From Nocardia sp. NBC_01503 (lineage in GTDB: Bacteria; Actinomycetota; Actinomycetes; Mycobacteriales; Mycobacteriaceae): a stretch of DNA of 64,000 nucleotides. This document shows positions 61,194 through 64,000 of this stretch, in pieces; within the stretch, counting starts at the first letter, position 1, and each line of letters starts with the position of its first letter. A model generated the notes under the pieces. The model was not told the origin of the DNA and did not search any database. It saw nothing but the letters and a program-made list of their open reading frames with translations. The position numbers and the translations under genes are program-made. Where the stretch lies: positions 620,001 to 684,000 of the forward strand of contig NZ_CP109596.1 of assembly GCF_036327755.1 (NCBI RefSeq). The letters are read 5' to 3'.

Positions 61194-61871
61194 TCAGTGC
61201 GAGAGCAGCGGAATCGCGGGGCCGCGGCGGCGGGCGACCGAACCGTAGCGGGCATCCAGGCGCAGCCAGGTGCGGGCGGCCCGCACCCGCACGATCTCAT
61301 CCGCCGGAATGCGCCGGGAATCGGTCTTATCGCCACCGTGCGGGATGAAATCCATTGCGGCCAAGGCGAAGACGACGCGCATGGGCACCTCGACCTGTTC
61401 ACCCGGACCGGATACGGTCAGTACCGTCTGGTCCAGCAGCGAGGCGGGCGGGCCATGGCTGGAGCCATGCTCCTGCGCCAATTCGGCTCCACGCTCGGCC
61501 AATTCGACGAGCGTGCGAGCGGGCACATCATCGATATGCACGAATCCGATCTCCGGCGGCAGCGCGGAGCGCCAGGCCGAATCCATGGCGTAGCCGAGCG
61601 GAAACGGTTCGGCGCTGTCCGGGCCGTGCAGCCCGGACAGTACCGTGTCACCGCTGACGGTCACATCATCGGTGCCGAGCACCGCAACCACGGTGCGCAC
61701 CGCCAGGGCCTCGAAACCGGTTCCGGCCCAAGCGGATATGTATTTTTCCCCGCGTCGGCGCAGCCGGATGACCGCACCCGGATCCAGCCGCACCGCATGG
61801 GTGATGAAGGCAGCGAGGTTCTCTCGCTCCGCGGGGTCGGGAATATGCAGGGTGAGTTCGCCGAACGTCAC
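61194..61871 (-). CDS. Conserved hypothetical protein (Rv2474c-like)
   Basis: A 225-residue soluble protein with no signal peptide or membrane helix. Segments such as LHIPDPAERENLAAFITHAVRLD, VIRLRRRGEKYISAWAGTGFEALAVRT and GFVHIDDVPARTLVELAERGAELAQEHG recur in Mycobacteriales at this position, directly downstream of the thioesterase gene. The function is unknown; conservation in the thioesterase-gdh neighbourhood suggests a housekeeping role. Confidence 0.7.
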   Translation of the reverse strand: MTFGELTLHIPDPAERENLAAFITHAVRLDPGAVIRLRRRGEKYISAWAGTGFEALAVRTVVAVLGTDDVTVSGDTVLSGLHGPDSAEPFPLGYAMDSAWRSALPPEIGFVHIDDVPARTLVELAERGAELAQEHGSSHGPPASLLDQTVLTVSGPGEQVEVPMRVVFALAAMDFIPHGGDKTDSRRIPADEIVRVRAARTWLRLDARYGSVARRRGPAIPLLSH

Positions 61872-61887
61872 TGTGGTCGGGACCGGC

Positions 61888-62373
61888 TCAGTCGTCCAGC
61901 CACAACGACAGGTAGTCCCGTTCCGCGGCGTCGAGGCGGCGTAGTCGCTGGGTATCGATATCGAAGGCGGCGAGCTGGGTGGAGGCGATCACCGCGGCCG
62001 GGGAGTCGGGATCCGCGCCACCGGCGCGCACCTCATAGCCGACGGTGAAGTCGACGGCGCGCAGCCGGTCGATCCACATGGAGACATCCAGCGGTGAATC
62101 CTCGTGCCGCAGCTGACCCTTGTACTGCACGCGCAGGTCCGCCAGCACGCAGCCGGAGCGCAGCCGCACGGTGGGCCGGTCATCGGTGAAGAGCCACGGA
62201 ATGCGCGCCTCCTCCAGCAGGGTCACCATTCGGGCATGGTTGATGTGCTGGAAGGCGTCCATATCGGACCAGCGCACCTCGACCCTGGTGTGAAAGCGCT
62301 TGGGCGATGCGGGGAGAACCTCCTCGATCGTCTGCGCCTTTCCGTGGCCATTCAGTGAACCGACACTCGTCAA
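61888..62373 (-). CDS. Hotdog-fold acyl-CoA thioesterase (YbgC/4HBT type, Rv2475c-like)
   Basis: A 161-residue thioesterase. The 4HBT motif is VRWSDMDAFQHINHARMVTLLEEAR, with the catalytic Asp in SDMDAFQHINH. It probably hydrolyses acyl-CoA or a related thioester in the cytosol. The TTG start at 62373 is the stop codon neighbour of gdh (TTGA overlap) and has GGAGGT six bases upstream, so it is translated by coupling with gdh. Specificity unknown. Confidence 0.92.
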   Translation of the reverse strand: MTSVGSLNGHGKAQTIEEVLPASPKRFHTRVEVRWSDMDAFQHINHARMVTLLEEARIPWLFTDDRPTVRLRSGCVLADLRVQYKGQLRHEDSPLDVSMWIDRLRAVDFTVGYEVRAGGADPDSPAAVIASTQLAAFDIDTQRLRRLDAAERDYLSLWLDD

Positions 62374-64000
62374 CGCGGTACCTCCGATTGCGCACCCACC
62401 CCGCTCACCATGCTGCGCACCTGCCGCGCCGCAACCGACAGCGTGGCCAGGTCGTGGGTTCCGGACTCGAACAGCTCCGAGAGGGCGGCGCGGGCGCGAC
62501 CCAGTCGGGACTGATTTTTCGACTCCCAGTATGCAATTTTCTCCTCGGCCGTCTCCTCCGGGTCACCCGCGGAGAGCACATCGAGGGTCAGCGAGCGCAG
62601 TGAGCCGTACATATCGTCGCGCAGCGCGAGCCGGGCGAGAGCATGCCAGCGATCACCGCGTTCCAGGTGGCTGACCGCCTGCAACAGCCAATCGATCTTG
62701 AGGTGATCATTGAGCGCGTAGTACAGCGCACCCACCTCCTCGCCACTGCGATCGGTGATATCCGCGATATCGATCACATCGAGCAGCGGGAAGAGATTCA
62801 GCAGCCCGAACACCTCGGTCGCCATATCCGACGGCGCGCCCTGATCGACAATGGCCTGCGACTGCTCGTTGAGCGTGTCGATGTGGTGTCCGCGCAGCCA
62901 GCCCGGCACCTTGGGCGCGAGCTGACCCACCTCCCTGGTGTACCGGTTGATCTCCGCGCCGACCGCGATGGGCTGCGGCCGATTGTTGAGCAGCCAGCGC
63001 GAGGCGCGATCCAGGGTGCGCTTGGTCTCCAGTTCGAGGGTGTCCTTCATACCCGTGGAGATGTCGGCGGCGCGAATGCGATCCCAGACCGAGTGCAGGT
63101 CGAAGATCTGCGTGGCGGCGGTGAAGGCTCGCACCGCATCCGATGCGGTGGCCCCGATCTCCTCATTGAGGCGATGCGCGTAGGTGATACCGCCGAGATC
63201 GACCACCTCGTTCACCAGCATGGTGGTGAGGATTTCGCGACGCAGCCGGTGCTTCTTGATGGCCGCGCCGAAGCGGGTGCGCAACGGGGTCGGGAAGTAA
63301 TGCGGCAGTCGCGCCGAGAAGTAGGCGCTGTCCGGCAGATCACCGGCGAGCAGATCGGTCTTGAGCGAAAGCTTCACGTGCGCCATGAGATTCGAGAGTT
63401 CGGGCGAGGTGAGGCCGGTGCCCTGCTCCTGGCGGGTCTTCATCTCCGCATCGCTGGGCAGCGCTTCGAGTTCGCGGTCCAAGCCGCGGCGCTCCTCCAG
63501 ATCCGCGATGACGCGATGGTGCACATTGAGCATGCGCGGCGCCTCGGCACGGGACATGCCCATCAGATAGTTCTGCGAGACATTGTCCTGCAGGACGAGC
63601 GCGGCGACCTCATCGGTCATGGAGGCCAGCAGCGGATTGCGCTCGGCCGCGGGCAACTGACCGCCGGAGACCACACCGTCGAGCAGGACCTTGATATTGA
63701 CCTCGTGGTCGGAGCAGTCCACACCCGCGGAGTTGTCCAGGGCGTCGGTGTTCATCTTGCCGCCGAGCCGGCAGAATTCGATGCGGCCCAATGCGGTCGC
63801 GCCGAGATTGCCGCCCTCGCCGATCACCTTGACGCGCAATTCATTCGCGCTGACCCGGACCGCGTCATTGGACTTGTCGCCCACCTCGGCATTGGTCTCG
63901 GTGCTGGCCTTGATGTAGGTGCCGATACCGCCGTTCCAGAGCAGGCCGACCGGCGCCTTCAGAATGGCGCGCATCAATTCCGGCGGGGAGAGCGCGGTGA
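62370..64000 (-). CDS. gdh: NAD-dependent glutamate dehydrogenase, large (C-terminal part)
   Basis: The last ~543 codons of a gene that runs off the right edge. The visible part begins with TALSPPELMRAILKAPVGLLWNGGIGTYIK, the dehydrogenase core, followed by GANLGATALGRIEF-type contacts (GEGGNLGATALGRIEFCRLGG), and then the long helical C-terminal domain typical of the 180-kDa GDH class (about 1600 residues) of mycobacteria and Streptomyces, ending SGVGAQSEVPR. It deaminates glutamate to 2-oxoglutarate with NAD. Its stop overlaps the TTG of the thioesterase. The start is outside the window. Confidence 0.95.
   Translation of the reverse strand, partial: TALSPPELMRAILKAPVGLLWNGGIGTYIKASTETNAEVGDKSNDAVRVSANELRVKVIGEGGNLGATALGRIEFCRLGGKMNTDALDNSAGVDCSDHEVNIKVLLDGVVSGGQLPAAERNPLLASMTDEVAALVLQDNVSQNYLMGMSRAEAPRMLNVHHRVIADLEERRGLDRELEALPSDAEMKTRQEQGTGLTSPELSNLMAHVKLSLKTDLLAGDLPDSAYFSARLPHYFPTPLRTRFGAAIKKHRLRREILTTMLVNEVVDLGGITYAHRLNEEIGATASDAVRAFTAATQIFDLHSVWDRIRAADISTGMKDTLELETKRTLDRASRWLLNNRPQPIAVGAEINRYTREVGQLAPKVPGWLRGHHIDTLNEQSQAIVDQGAPSDMATEVFGLLNLFPLLDVIDIADITDRSGEEVGALYYALNDHLKIDWLLQAVSHLERGDRWHALARLALRDDMYGSLRSLTLDVLSAGDPEETAEEKIAYWESKNQSRLGRARAALSELFESGTHDLATLSVAARQVRSMVSGVGAQSEVPR

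Overview
The window reads as chromosome of a high-GC actinobacterium of the order Mycobacteriales, most likely Nocardia or a close relative. The backbone follows the order I remember from Mycobacterium tuberculosis Rv2457c-Rv2476c: clpX, clpP2, clpP1, tig, nei, rpiB, a DsbA-like CPWC protein, pepN, an Rv2468c-like protein, a CtaJ-like protein, aglA, glbO, an HNH protein, an Rv2474c-like protein, an Rv2475c-like thioesterase and gdh. Locus tags are from memory of those families. No database search was run.

Layout. 0-3 kb: end of an fdhF-fdhD molybdoenzyme unit and three small genes. 3-8.5 kb: clpX/clpP2/clpP1/tig and an FKBP lipoprotein, all on the minus strand. 8.6-12.8 kb: the Hen1-Pnkp RNA-repair pair. 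13-24.5 kb: GT39 and GT87 glycosyltransferases, a PAP2 protein, NUDIX, GntR, tRNA-Pro and tRNA-Gly, a GGDEF protein, LysR and a 7Fe ferredoxin. 24.5-36.4 kb: accessory DNA with exported proteins, a tandem pair of unknown proteins, an IS1380-family element, VapBC, an orphan small protein, and a regulator/flavin monooxygenase/DoxX/LysR cassette. This stretch is marked by three copies of the 3' end of nei (26.2, 30.3 and 36.5 kb), of which only the last belongs to an intact gene. 36.5-51.6 kb: nei, rpiB, two M48 proteases, a DsbA-like protein, a ferredoxin reductase, a YCII/ECF42 sigma pair, AraC with a flavodoxin-fold oxidoreductase, a bis-MGD molybdoenzyme, purC and pepN. 51.9-54.2 kb: a second ClpP pair with a PopR/ClgR-like regulator and a 47-bp tandem repeat. 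54.3-64 kb: the cytochrome-associated pair, aglA, glbO, HNH, a cupin regulator with azlCD, a dienelactone-hydrolase-like protein, an unknown protein, a thioesterase and the C-terminal part of NAD-glutamate dehydrogenase.

The most notable points are: (1) an extra ClpP heteropair in which one subunit keeps Ser-His-Asp and the other has Ala for the nucleophilic Ser and Asp in the GGS loop; (2) nei 3'-end repeats bounding the accessory region; (3) a six-copy family of intergenic nested palindromes; (4) the Hen1-Pnkp cassette. Several genes start with TTG behind strong Shine-Dalgarno sequences (45024, 48839, 49004, 62373), which matters for correct start calls.
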